Shown in pieces: positions 1 through 10,600 of a stretch of 49,395 nt of DNA. Below the pieces are notes generated by a model. The model was not told where the DNA came from and ran no database searches. It saw only the letters and a list, made by a program, of their open reading frames with translations. Made by a program: the position numbers and the translations under genes. Positions within the stretch are counted from its first letter, which is position 1; every line of letters begins with the position of its first letter. This DNA is from Isotricha intestinalis (taxonomy: Eukaryota > Ciliophora > Litostomatea > Vestibuliferida > Isotrichidae), in contig JAJJLU010003580.1 in NCBI GenBank assembly GCA_023807065.1, positions 1 through 49,395 of the forward strand, in the 5' to 3' direction.

Positions 1-261
1 TTATGATATTTAAATTAGTAATAAAAAATAATTTAAATAAAGAAACAAATATTAATATAATTTTGGTAATCAAAAATTAATAATTTTTGAATCTGCTTGA
101 AAAAATTAAATATGATAAAAATTGAAAAATATATAATAAAAGAAAAAAAGGATAATCTTATAATGTTTTAAAACATTAATTATCAATTGATAGAATTATT
201 AACCATAAATAAATTTAAAATTTAACAAATTTATAAATAAATATATTTTTAAAAAAAAAAT

Positions 262-730
262 ATGATTCAAAATTAAAAGTATTATTTATAGGAGAAAAAG
301 GAATAGGAAAAACAGCAACAATTCATCAATATATAATAAATTTAATTAAGTATAACAAAAAATGGAATGTCTTTGGATTCAAAAAAGGAAACATCAATAA
401 ATGAAAAAACAGCATTATTAGATATTTGAGATACTCTGCCTCACAATGAATATTTTATAATAGCAAAAATATCTATTCAAAAATCATATATAGTTATTTT
501 AGTAAATTGTTAAAAATATTTTTTTAAATTTAAATAAATATTAATTTCCATGATTTTAGATTTAAATGAATATTATTATTGGAATTGCTGCTAATAAATA
601 TGATCTTAATGAACAAGAATTAATTAATTCTAATGAAATTCAAGAAAATGGGAAAGAAACTAAATGAAATTTTTTTATTAGTACTAAAATTTATAATATA
701 ATTAGCTAATAAGTATGAAGATGAAATATT
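262..730 (+). pseudogene. Relic of a Rab-like small GTPase
   Basis: A decayed small-GTPase gene can be read in pieces. Bases 265-345 encode a first beta strand and P-loop (VLFIGEKGIGKTATIHQY), close in style to the intact Rab at 40395-41015. After a frame change near 360, the switch II region reads DI-stop-DT around 420-435, with TGA where the family has Trp (DIWDT). A further frame break follows, then the guanine-specificity motif ANKYDL near 590-606. No in-frame ATG precedes the P-loop; a TAA lies just upstream. Two frame breaks plus several stops make a functional product unlikely. A 51-base GT..AG segment at 509-559 does not restore the frame. Confident as a relic; the exact ends are uncertain. 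Confidence 0.7.
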
Positions 731-903
731 GAATATTAGAAGATTAAATGATAATAGTTCCATCACAGAAAAATGAAAAATAAAAAAGGAAATTTTTGTT
801 AAAAAATATTGATGTTTATTGTGATAAAGTTTGAAATTATTTAGAAATTGATAGATTTATAAGATTGAAAAAATTAGAAATATTTTTATTTATAAAATAA
901 CAA

Positions 904-2055
904 TTATTTATTAATTATCTTTAATTTTTTTATAAATGATTGTTTATTAACCAAATTTTTCGTAGATTCACTTTTTTGCATTTTTTTCTGAATGAAACTT
1001 CCCTGAATAGAAGGTAATTTAATTTTATTAATAAGATTTTTATTTTCAATAAAATTTCCATTTTTATTATTTTTTAAAAACATAACTTCTTTGATAAAAC
1101 TATTAACATCATCATTTAATATAAAATCTTCAATAATTTGTTTTTTATCTACCATTAAAAAATTGTTATAATCAAAATTTAAACTTCTATTAATTTCACT
1201 ATCACCTAATTTATTTCTGCTATTTTTTCTTTCAAAAGATTTTTTTAATCTTCTATTAAATATCATTTTTCTTGTTTCTTCCACACAATCAATAAAAATA
1301 TTTTCTAATTTATTTCTTTCTTGTTTCATTTGAACTAATTCATTAAGTACTTTATTATTTTTAATTTTTTCTTTTTCTAACTCTTTTTTATATTTATCTA
1401 TTAAATTTATTAATTGTTCTTTATCATCTTTTTTTTCAATTTTTTCATTAATAATTTTTTTTTGTTCTTTATTTACTATTTCTCTTAATTGATTTATACT
1501 TTTTTCTAATTCTTTAGCTGTTAAAGAATTTTTTTCTAAATCAATAACTATTTGTCTTTTTTCATTTTGTGAATCTTTCCATTTATTTTGTAAAATAATA
1601 ACTTCATCTTTTAATAAATTCATTTTAATTGTAACATCATTTAATTGTTCTTGTAATTTTTTACATAAATCATACATTCTAATACTTTCCATTCTAAAAT
1701 AATCTCTTTCACATGTTATTATATTAATATTATTTTTTCTTCTTCTTTCTTCTTCTACTTTTTCCATTTGTTCTAATTTCATTTGTAAATCTTTTCTTAC
1801 AATATTCATAAAATTAGTAAAAGAAGAAACATAATCTTTATGATGTCTTATAATTATTGAATTCATTAAATTAGATAAATTATCTATATCATCTCTTAAT
1901 TCTTTTTCTAATTTATCTATATTCCCTTTTTCTTGAATGTTTTGCTCTAATTTTTCTTTTGTTTTTGACATGTGATCATCAAAGGTTTTTAATAATTTAT
2001 TTGAAAATTGACTTTTACTTAATTCTTCTTTATTATGTATTTCATTATTCAACAT
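904..2055 (-). CDS. Coiled-coil protein, function unknown (383 aa)
   Basis: A complete single-frame gene with ATG at 2055 and TAA end. The protein is rich in Lys, Glu, Asn and Ile with heptad-like spacing from about residue 30 to 270, predicting a long coiled coil. A better-conserved-looking stretch around residues 110-135 (ERDYFRMESIRMYDLCKKL) resembles a motif style found in ciliary/centriolar coiled-coil proteins, but I cannot name a family. The C-terminal 110 residues are basic and low in complexity. No signal peptide or membrane segment. It is first of three minus-strand genes with short spacers (137 and 120 bases). Could be a cytoskeletal or basal-body component; that is inference. Confidence 0.8.
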   Translation of the reverse strand: MLNNEIHNKEELSKSQFSNKLLKTFDDHMSKTKEKLEQNIQEKGNIDKLEKELRDDIDNLSNLMNSIIIRHHKDYVSSFTNFMNIVRKDLQMKLEQMEKVEEERRRKNNINIITCERDYFRMESIRMYDLCKKLQEQLNDVTIKMNLLKDEVIILQNKWKDSQNEKRQIVIDLEKNSLTAKELEKSINQLREIVNKEQKKIINEKIEKKDDKEQLINLIDKYKKELEKEKIKNNKVLNELVQMKQERNKLENIFIDCVEETRKMIFNRRLKKSFERKNSRNKLGDSEINRSLNFDYNNFLMVDKKQIIEDFILNDDVNSFIKEVMFLKNNKNGNFIENKNLINKIKLPSIQGSFIQKKMQKSESTKNLVNKQSFIKKLKIINK

Positions 2056-2192
2056 TTTTATTATTTTTTGATAAAATACATTTAATAAACAAAATAATTA
2101 GAAAAAAGAATTTGTTTAAAAAATAAAAAATGTAAATTTATTCTTTCAAATTAACAAATATATTTCTTTATTAAATTAAATAAAAATTAAAA

Positions 2193-2681
2193 TTAAAGAT
2201 AATCCCAATAATTTAATTTTCTTAAACATCTTTTTTTTTCTTCTTCAAGTTCCTCATTATCAGGTTTAAATTTAACTTCTTTCACTTTTTTATAAATTTT
2301 AGGTGGTTCATATTTTTTTTTTCCTCTTTTTAACATTCCTTCAAATTTAATTAATTCAAAATTATAAACATCACTTAAAACATCAGTCTTATTCGTATTT
2401 TTTGTTTTTTTTAAAACAAATTTTTCATTATTTTTATTAGTAAAATCTAATTTTAATCCAAAAACATTTTTTGGTTTTGTTCTAAAAGAAATAACATTAT
2501 TATAATTTTTAGAAGTAGGAATTGTATTATATTTTAAAGGCGAATAAGATTTTGGAATTGTAGAATTTAATAAACTTTGATTTCTATATTCTTGACTTGG
2601 ATTACTAAAATTATTTATTGCTTTCATTATTTCTTTATATTTATTTGAATTTTTAGTTCTATTTCTTTCAAAAGAATACAT
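2193..2681 (-). CDS. Small basic protein, unknown (162 aa)
   Basis: A short complete frame with ATG at 2681. The protein is basic, Asn/Lys/Tyr-rich in its first half, which looks disordered. The C-terminal third (FELIKFEGMLKRGKKKYEPP, then a charged helix ending in LNYWDYL) looks more constrained. No recognised domain, no signal peptide and no membrane helix. It sits between two coiled-coil genes on the same strand with about 120-140 base spacers, so its transcript is probably separate but neighbouring. The Trp, Pro and Gly content in an otherwise AT-rich region supports a real gene. Function not assigned. Confidence 0.65.
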   Translation of the reverse strand: MYSFERNRTKNSNKYKEIMKAINNFSNPSQEYRNQSLLNSTIPKSYSPLKYNTIPTSKNYNNVISFRTKPKNVFGLKLDFTNKNNEKFVLKKTKNTNKTDVLSDVYNFELIKFEGMLKRGKKKYEPPKIYKKVKEVKFKPDNEELEEEKKRCLRKLNYWDYL

Positions 2682-2801
2682 TTCTTTTTTATAATATAAA
2701 AAATAAAATGATAAAAAATATAAATATATTAAATATTGTTTTTTTATTATTTATATTTATTATTTTTTTATTATATTAAAATTTTTTATAACTTTTGGTT
2801 T

Positions 2802-3809
2802 TTATTGATTAGGAATTTGAGCTTTTGATAAAGATAAATTTAAAATTGAATTTTTATTTTTATGAGGTATTAATATAACACTATTTGATAATCCTGATTT
2901 TTTTAATCTTATCTTTTTTGAAAAACTAAATGATTTTTTTAATGTATTATTATTATATAAAAAATATTGAGATAAATTTTTGTCTTGACTATTAGAACTA
3001 TTTCTTCTTTTTGTTAATGTTAATTCAATTTTAGATTCTAATTTTGCAATTGTTGATTGTAAATATTGATTTTCTAATTCTTTTTCTCTTAAAGTTATAT
3101 TTAAATTTTCATTTGTTAATATTTTATCACTTAATTTTGAATCTTCTAAAAGTGGATTTGATATTGATATATGGAAATAAGAAAAATTCTTTATTGTTTC
3201 TTCTAATTCTTTTATTTTATTTAAAAAATTTTCTTCTTTTTCTTTCAATTCTTTATTTTCTTTTATTTTTTGTTCTTCTAATTTTTTTTTCCTATTATTT
3301 ATATTTTCTATTATTTCATTATGTTGATTAATTTCATTTGTTTGTTTTTCATTTAGTTCTAATAAAGATTTATTTTCATCTTTTTTATTATTTAAAATAG
3401 GAGAATATTTTTCAATAATATTATTTTTTTCTATTTTTAATTTTTCAATTTGAGTAACATATTTTTTCATTACATTTTCAAATAAAATTTTTCTGCTTTC
3501 AAATAATTCATCAATTTTTAATTTATTTTCTTTTACATTACTTTTATCAAATTTATTATCTTTTGTATCTTTTTGTATTGTAGTTAAATTTAATTGTAAA
3601 TATGAATTCAATTCTTTATAATAATTTAACTCTTTTCTCAATGATAAACATAAATTTTTTTTATTTTGAATCTCATTCACTTTTTTAATCAAGTTTTTTC
3701 CTTCTTTTGATTGAATATTTTGACAATTTAATATGTCTTTTAATAATTCTTTAATTTCATCTTTTTTCCCTAAATAAATATTTTTACTGACATTATCATT
3801 ATTTTTCAT
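2802..3809 (-). CDS. Coiled-coil protein, unknown (335 aa)
   Basis: The open frame extends to 3845, but the codon there is TTG; the first ATG is at 3809 and gives a 335-residue product beginning MKNNDNVSK. Residues about 15-280 are almost entirely Glu/Lys/Asn/Leu with heptad spacing, a long coiled coil interrupted near residues 200-230 (SYFHISISNPLLED). The tail is Ser/Lys/Arg-rich and basic. No enzyme motif. The gene is divergent from the MYCBP homologue at 4290, sharing a 480-base spacer. A structural role is plausible but not shown by sequence alone. Confidence 0.75.
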   Translation of the reverse strand: MKNNDNVSKNIYLGKKDEIKELLKDILNCQNIQSKEGKNLIKKVNEIQNKKNLCLSLRKELNYYKELNSYLQLNLTTIQKDTKDNKFDKSNVKENKLKIDELFESRKILFENVMKKYVTQIEKLKIEKNNIIEKYSPILNNKKDENKSLLELNEKQTNEINQHNEIIENINNRKKKLEEQKIKENKELKEKEENFLNKIKELEETIKNFSYFHISISNPLLEDSKLSDKILTNENLNITLREKELENQYLQSTIAKLESKIELTLTKRRNSSNSQDKNLSQYFLYNNNTLKKSFSFSKKIRLKKSGLSNSVILIPHKNKNSILNLSLSKAQIPNQ

Positions 3810-4289
3810 ATTAAAAATTTTTAACAAAAAAAAAATTAATTTCAATTAAAATAAAAAAAATTATAATCTTTTTAAATATTTATAATTCAATAATTATCAT
3901 TTCAATGATTATTTAAAGAACTTATTATTAGAATTTTTTTATATATGAAGAAATAGTCTTTGATATGTAATAATATAAAAAAAATATAAATGACAAAAAT
4001 CAATAAGACACTTTTAAACAACTAATAAATTAAATATTAATAATTTAATTAATTTTAATCTGTATTAATGGTAACTGTAAGAATTGTTAAAAAAAAATGA
4101 AGAATTAAAATTTTATAATTTGAAAATTAAAAGATTAATGTAAAATAGAAATAATTTCCAAAGAAGAAATAATTAATTGAAATTAAAAAAAAATTAAATT
4201 AAATTCAAAAAATTATTTTGATAATCAAAAATAATATTAATACTAGTTATAAACTAATAAAAAAATAATTAAATAAATCAAAATTTAAA
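3810..4289. other. Spacer between divergent genes
   Basis: 480 bases of A/T-rich DNA between the minus-strand coiled-coil gene and the plus-strand MYCBP homologue. It must hold both promoters. I see only poly-A and poly-T tracts and no coding frame with supporting composition. Confidence 0.5.
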
Positions 4290-4580
4290 ATGGATAGAAA
4301 TTCAAAATCAATTGATGTTAAAAAAGAGGAATTTAATGCATATTTAGAAAGATATGGAGTTCCAACAAAAATAAATGAAGTTTTAGGAAAATTATATGAC
4401 GAAGCAAATAAAAATAAAATTTCAAATCCAATTGAATTTATTAGAAAAGAATTAGGAGACAAATCTATTTCTGAAGAAAATATTGATACTGAATTAGCTG
4501 CTGTTAAAAAGAAAAATAATGAATTAAAAAAACAAAAAGAGGATTTAGAGAAAGAATATAATAATAAAAAGAAGAAATAA
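4290..4580 (+). CDS. MYCBP: MYCBP (AMY-1 / FAP174) homologue
   Basis: A complete 96-residue protein, about the size of animal MYCBP. The first half carries the family pattern: KKEEFNAYLERYGVPTKINE, then VLGKLYDEANK and a proline-containing segment leading to IEFIRKELGD. The second half is a short Lys/Glu coiled coil (residues about 66-95), as in the family. In vertebrates MYCBP binds c-Myc and A-kinase anchoring proteins; in Chlamydomonas the homologue FAP174 is an axonemal central-pair protein that binds an AKAP. No Myc is expected in a protist, so an axonemal/AKAP role is the natural reading. It is an intronless single-frame gene, divergent from the gene ending at 3809. Confidence 0.85.
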   Translation: MDRNSKSIDVKKEEFNAYLERYGVPTKINEVLGKLYDEANKNKISNPIEFIRKELGDKSISEENIDTELAAVKKKNNELKKQKEDLEKEYNNKKKK

Positions 4581-5260
4581 TAATTAGTAATGTATTTATT
4601 TCTAAATATGGTTTTTTTAAATTTATTTAATAAATAATATAAGAAATGAGATTTTTGTTTTTATATTATATTATATTTTTTAAAATTTTATTTAACTTAT
4701 TTATAAATTTTAATTTCTTTTTTTTAATTTATTCATTTTTTAATTATATCATATGTTAAAAAAGATTAAAATAAATCTACTTCTAAAGTTATTCTATGTT
4801 TAAAACTTGCTTTCTTTATCTTATCTAATATTTCTATAGAATAATCTAATCTAAGAGAATCATTAATATTGTTCATTATTTCATTAAGCTTTTAAATTTA
4901 CTTTTTTTTAGTAATTTTTTATGAAAAAAAAATGAATAGTAAAATACATTTTCTTTTTTTAAGAAAATATATTAAAAAACAAGTCTTTTTAAAAAATATA
5001 AAAATTAATTGAAATTAAATAATATCACTATATTAAATATGAATATTAAATTTAAAAAAATATTAAAACTTTATTTAATTTATTTTAAATAATAAAAAGT
5101 TAACCAAAAAAAATAAAAATTACCTTTCAATATATAAAACACTAATAATAATAATCTAATAAATAAAAAAAATTTATTTATTTATATTAGCAAAATAATA
5201 ATTTTGTTCAATTTATAACATCCAAAAAATATCTTGTCAAAAAAAAAAATAAATACAATC
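4581..5260. other. Spacer between convergent genes
   Basis: 680 bases between the 3' ends of MYCBP and the split kinase. Mostly homopolymer-rich AT sequence. The only stretch with protein-like composition is a 36-codon frame on the minus strand, 4766-4876, described in the findings. No RNA gene is visible. Confidence 0.5.
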
Positions 5261-7122
5261 CTAATTATCAAACTTATTACGAGTTTTATTTAAATAACCT
5301 TTTGATAAATCAGAATATATATTTTTTTTCTTTGGTGAAAATTCTACATTTTTTCTAATAGATTTCGCTCCTAATTTAGAAAAAATTTTTCTTGAAGTTT
5401 CATAACCTTTATCTAATAATTTAACAGGATTTTTATTATTTTTAACTTTTAATTTAAAGTAACCTTTATGAGAAGCAGAAGTTGGTCTACTTTCATTTCT
5501 TTTATTTTTATCAGGAAAAATATAATAATTAGTATTTTTTCCTAATAAACTATCTGAAATTTTTAAAGTTCTTGGATTATATTTTAAATTTCTTTTTTTT
5601 TTTATTGTACTATTTCTTGAAGAATCTATTCCTCTTAATTCGTTTATTTTATTTTTTTTTAATGAAGTTGATTCATTTAAAGATTCACTTAAATCTTTAT
5701 TTGTTGCAATATATTTTAAAAAAGGTCTTACTCTTGGATGAAAAGGAGAAATTGAATTTTCTTTTTTATTGTCATCAAATTTATAAATAGAATAATTAGA
5801 TCTATTTTTAAAATCATAAGAAACAAAATTATCATTAGAAGAATTTGAAGTAGAAATTAATTTTTTTTCAATATTAATATATTTATTACGAGAACTATTA
5901 TTTTCATCTAAATTCATTTCTTTATAATTTTTTAAAAAAATGGAAATTAGAAATAAGTTTTTAAATTCTTTAATTTTATCTTCTTTTTCATATTTTTCTA
6001 TTAAACTTAAAGGAATATCACAATTTTTTCTTAAAATCCAAGGATGTTTTAAAGCTTTACTAGTATTATATCTATAGAAAGGTTCAAATTTACATAATTT
6101 CATAAAAAAATTTCTCGCAATTAAAGGGAAATTCTCATTAAATTTCCAATTTTTTTTTTTTTTAATTTCTCTGATAAATTCATATTTATACATATTTTGT
6201 TTATAAATTAAAGGATGTTGACCTCCACTTTCTAATATATACATAATAATACCAATTGACCATAAATCAATTAAAATATCATAAGGTCTATTTTGTATTT
6301 CTTCCGGTGCCATATACATTAACGTTCCTCGTTTCCTTTTTCAAAAGAATTATTATTTATTTCACCTGAAATTCCAAAATCACATATCATTAAACTATTT
6401 AAATTATTTTTTTCTTTAAACATTATATTTTCTGGCTTTAAATCTCTATGCATTATATTATTTTTATGTAAATATGCAACTCCTTCTAATAAACATTTTA
6501 TTATAGTTGAAACTTCTGAATCTTTTATAAAATAATTATCTATGTTTTCTTTATATCTTTCTAAAATAAAATCTTTTAAAGAACCACCTTCACATAAATC
6601 CATAATTAAAATTAAATAATCTGAAGTATTAATTACATCATGTAATTTAACAATTCTTTCATGTTGTATTTTTTTTAATAAATCTACTTCAATTAAATAA
6701 GTGTTTTGATTTTTTTTGTAATTTTTTTTTATAATTTTTATAGCATATTTTTCATTAGTAACATTTTTTCTTGCTGAAATAACTAAACCATAAGCTCCTT
6801 CTCCAATAAATTGAATTGGAGTAAATAAATCAGTAAATTTGATTCTATATGAATTTGGTAATGTTATAATTAATTTATCTATTCTAATTTTAAAACGATT
6901 TTTATTTATTTCTCTTATTTTTGATTCATTTATTGAAAGTGATTCTTCATTTTTTGTTGGGTCATTTTTTATTTTTTTATTCATTTCTTTGAAATAAATA
7001 AAATTGTTTTCTGGAGTTTTTACAATTTTTAAATCTTTTAATATGAAATCTGTTATATCAAATTGATCAAAAACGTTGTCTTTTATATACTCTATTCCTC
7101 GAGTTATAATAGATCTTTTCAT
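5261..7122 (-). CDS. Ser/Thr protein kinase, split by a one-base frameshift
   Basis: Two abutting frames form one kinase. The upstream frame (7122 down to 6319) has the glycine loop IGEGAYGLVISA, the catalytic lysine in YAIKIIKK, HRDLKPENIMF and DFGIS. It then runs into a stop just after the activation loop. The downstream frame (from about 6337) carries GTLMYMAPEE, DLWSIGIIMY and the closing HPWIL. Adding one A to the A5 run on the coding strand (T run 6337-6341) gives a continuous loop DFGIS...EKRKRGTLMYMAPEE with normal spacing, about 620 residues in all. The first ~90 residues and the last ~220 are Lys/Asn/Ser-rich tails. CAMK-like in style. Either a sequencing indel or a real lesion; alternatives are in the findings. 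Confidence 0.8.
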
Positions 7123-7674
7123 TTTTATTTAATTTTAATTGTTAATACTTTATATCACAATTTTTATTTTAAAAATGATTAATTTTTATAAAATGTTTTT
7201 GTTATTTTATTTTTACTTAATATATTTAATCAAAAAATATAGGAATTTATTTTTACCATAAAAAATTAAATAATAATGATAAGTGTCATACAATTAATAA
7301 AAGAATTAAAAAATTTAGAAAAAATAAGTAAAATATAGAAAACTGTTTTTTATAAAACTAATCAAACAATTAGAAAAACGAAATAAGAAAAAAAAAAATC
7401 ATCAAATATAATTATATCAAACTTCATATTTTTTTAACAGAAACAATTGACTAAACATCTTTTTGTAAAAATTCTTAATTTCAAATAAAATAACCTTTGT
7501 TTTTTAATAGAATAAAATAAATGTCTTTAACCACATTATTTAATTATTTATTTTATACTTTTAATTTTTTCTCTTTTATTCAAAAATAAAAAGAAATAAT
7601 AAAATTTTTTTTGTTATTAATTAAAAAGAATTTTTGGAATTATTCATATTTTAATAAATATTATTTAATTTAAT
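7123..7674. other. Spacer, no gene seen
   Basis: 552 AT-rich bases upstream of the split kinase and downstream of the giant gene; it should contain the kinase promoter and the giant gene's 3' end. Frames here are short and stop-rich on both strands. Confidence 0.5.
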
Positions 7675-10600
7675 TTATTTTATTCCTGAATAAGAATTAC
7701 ATATATTTTTACTAATGGCTGTATTATATAATATGCTTTGAGTTCTAATTTCATTCATTTCAAAAAGCAAATGAAAATCATTTTCACTTAAATTTAATAA
7801 ATTAGGAAATCCAATTTCTTCGATTTTATCTTCTTTTAATCTTTGAAGAATACTAAATAATTTCATTTTATTACAATATAAACTTAAATTAGATTTATCA
7901 TTCACTTCTTCTTCAGTCAATTTATTATTTAATTTTCCCTCTTCAAAATCTTTTAATAATAAATTTAATTCATGTAAATATTCATCTTTTAATTTTACCC
8001 AATTTTTTTCATATAAATCTTTTAACTGTTTATCTTTTAATAATTGAGATAATTCATAACTTTTTTTATAATTTAGTGTAACATCAAATTCTAAATAAGG
8101 ATTACTTGATTTTTTTGTATTATTATATATAATTTTAGAAATATCATTATCTTTCTTAAATACTGGAAAACAATTATTACAAGCATAAAAAATTTGAGGA
8201 TATTCAATTAAATAACTTTTATTATTATAGCATTTTTCACATAAAATCAAATCATTATTATCAGTAGAAATAAAAATGATATTTTCAATATCTTTCTTAC
8301 ATTCTAAGCATTTTTTACCTTTAATAAAATTACTTTTTTTAATATAATAACCTTTATTTTTCTCATTTAAATTTTTCAAAACATAATTAATTTTTTCATA
8401 AACAGTATTAGTACAATAAAAGCTTGATTTATCACTATTTTGAAAACATTTATAACAATAATAATTTAATTTATTATCAACATCAAAATCAAATAAAGCA
8501 TTTCCACTAATTTTATTATTACATTTCTTACAAGTGACTTCCATTTCTTTTTTTAATTGTTTTTTTAATTGACAATTCATAGTCATAAAATAACTTTGAT
8601 ATCTACTAACAGAAACTCTCATAGGAAAATCATCAGGTTTTTCATTATCAAAGAAAGTAATTTCAGTAGGAATTTCGAAAATTCTATTATTATTATTGTC
8701 TTCAAATTGATTTAAAGCCAAAGCTTTATGTTCAGTGGTTCCACAAGAAAAATAATATCTTTTACCATCCAATTTACTTCTAGAAACCATAATCATATGA
8801 TTATGACTAATACCAACATCATCACAAATATAATTTTTTAAACTTTTTACTCTTTTTGCAATATATTGATTTTCTCTATTTCCTAAACCTAAACAACCGG
8901 ATTCATTTATTCCAAAAACATATAATTCACCATCTTTTGATATTGCAGCAGAATTATCATTTCTTGATGAAATTACTTTAAATTCTAAATTTTCTACATT
9001 TTTCACTTTTTGTAAAGAACAAGATGTATCTAATCCTACTCCTGTTCTTCCATTTTCATGAGAACCAAATGAATATAATCTATTTTTAATTTTATCATTT
9101 TCATCAATTAAAACTAAGAAAAATTCTTCTCCTGAAATAACTTTAGTAAATTTACCTCCTTTAGGAGGAATTAAATGAAAATAAGTTTGATAAGAATTAA
9201 CATCAACTTTACTTCCACATTGATGAAAAGAATTAGAACCACAAGTATATGCACTTCCATCTTCTAAAAGGAAAAAGGAACTTTTAAATCCACATGAAAT
9301 TTCTTTAACTTTTAATTTAATTTCAGGTAATTTAAAAGGAATAGAAACACTTTGATTTCCAATAGCATTAGTTAAACAATATTCATAATTCATTCCACAA
9401 CCATATAAATTATTTTCTTGAGTTAATAATATACTTGCATTATAATTATTAACCCAAATACCTTTTGCTCCTCCTTCTTTTTGTGAAATATCTTGAAAAT
9501 GAGTATTTAAATTAAAATAAGAATATTCTCCTGGTTCTTTAAAAGAAGAACCTTGATCATTTCCACAAGTAAATATATTATTATCACTTGATTGAACGAA
9601 AGTATGATAATAACCAAATTTAAAATCTATTATATTTTTACAGTCTTCTAATCCTAAACATTCTTGAGGAGTTTGATAATGTTGATCTTCTTCACCACCA
9701 CAACCTAATGATTGCTTTTCATTTGAACCACATCCAAATAAATTTGTGTGAAATTGAGTGTATGGAAATGATATTGATATTTGATTTTGAGTTATATATA
9801 TTGTTTTTATATCTATTTTATCATTTTCTTTTATATAATCTTGAATTGAATCACATTCTGAATTATTATATAAAAATACATTTGTATATGGAGATATTAT
9901 TTCTTTGTCTAATTTCTTTAATGTTAAAAATAATCCTATGCAATTATTATATGTTTCTGAAGGAATAATCTCATTATATGCTTTTATGAATGGAAGATAA
10001 TATTTATTGTCATAATAATTTAATGATATTGTTTTATGAGGTTTATATATTTCATTATCTGTAAATTGCTTTATTAATCCTTGTTGATATAGAAATAAGA
10101 TAAATATGTGGAAATCAATATCTTTGAAATCAGTTTTAGATAAAGTATTATATAAGAAAAATTTCATTATTTTCATTTCTAGATATTTTGATATATCAAT
10201 TTCAACTTTTGAAAGTATTTTAAATATTAAGTCAAAATAATCAAATGTTAATTCTATTAACTTCAAATCTATATCATTTATTACTATTTCTTTATTATCT
10301 CTATTTAAAGGTGTTGGTTCTATTTTTTCTAAATTAGCATTTTCTTTTTCAATCATTGTTAATAAATCTTTTGATTCAAATATATATTTAAAATTCTTAA
10401 AAATTTCAATATTTTCATCAATATTATTTTTAATATCATTTAATAAATTTATCATTATTGAAAATATGAAATCTTTTATATTTTGTTTTGGATTTAATAA
10501 TTTATTTAATAATACTTCAAATAATTTTATTTTATATTCTCCATCTATTATACTTTTTGATTTTTCACTTAATTTTAATATTTGGGTAATTAATAATAAA

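Noticed and set aside
161..178. 18-bp perfect palindrome near the left edge
   Set aside because: AT-only apart from one G:C pair per arm; such palindromes are common in this base composition and nothing nearby gives it meaning.
509..559. GT..AG segment that might be an intron in the Rab relic
   Set aside because: Splicing it does not bring the NKxD part into frame, and the other breaks remain.
3810..3845. Upstream extension of the coiled-coil gene start to 3845
   Set aside because: The codon at 3845 is TTG; the first ATG is at 3809 and the extra 12 residues are hydrophobic chance sequence.
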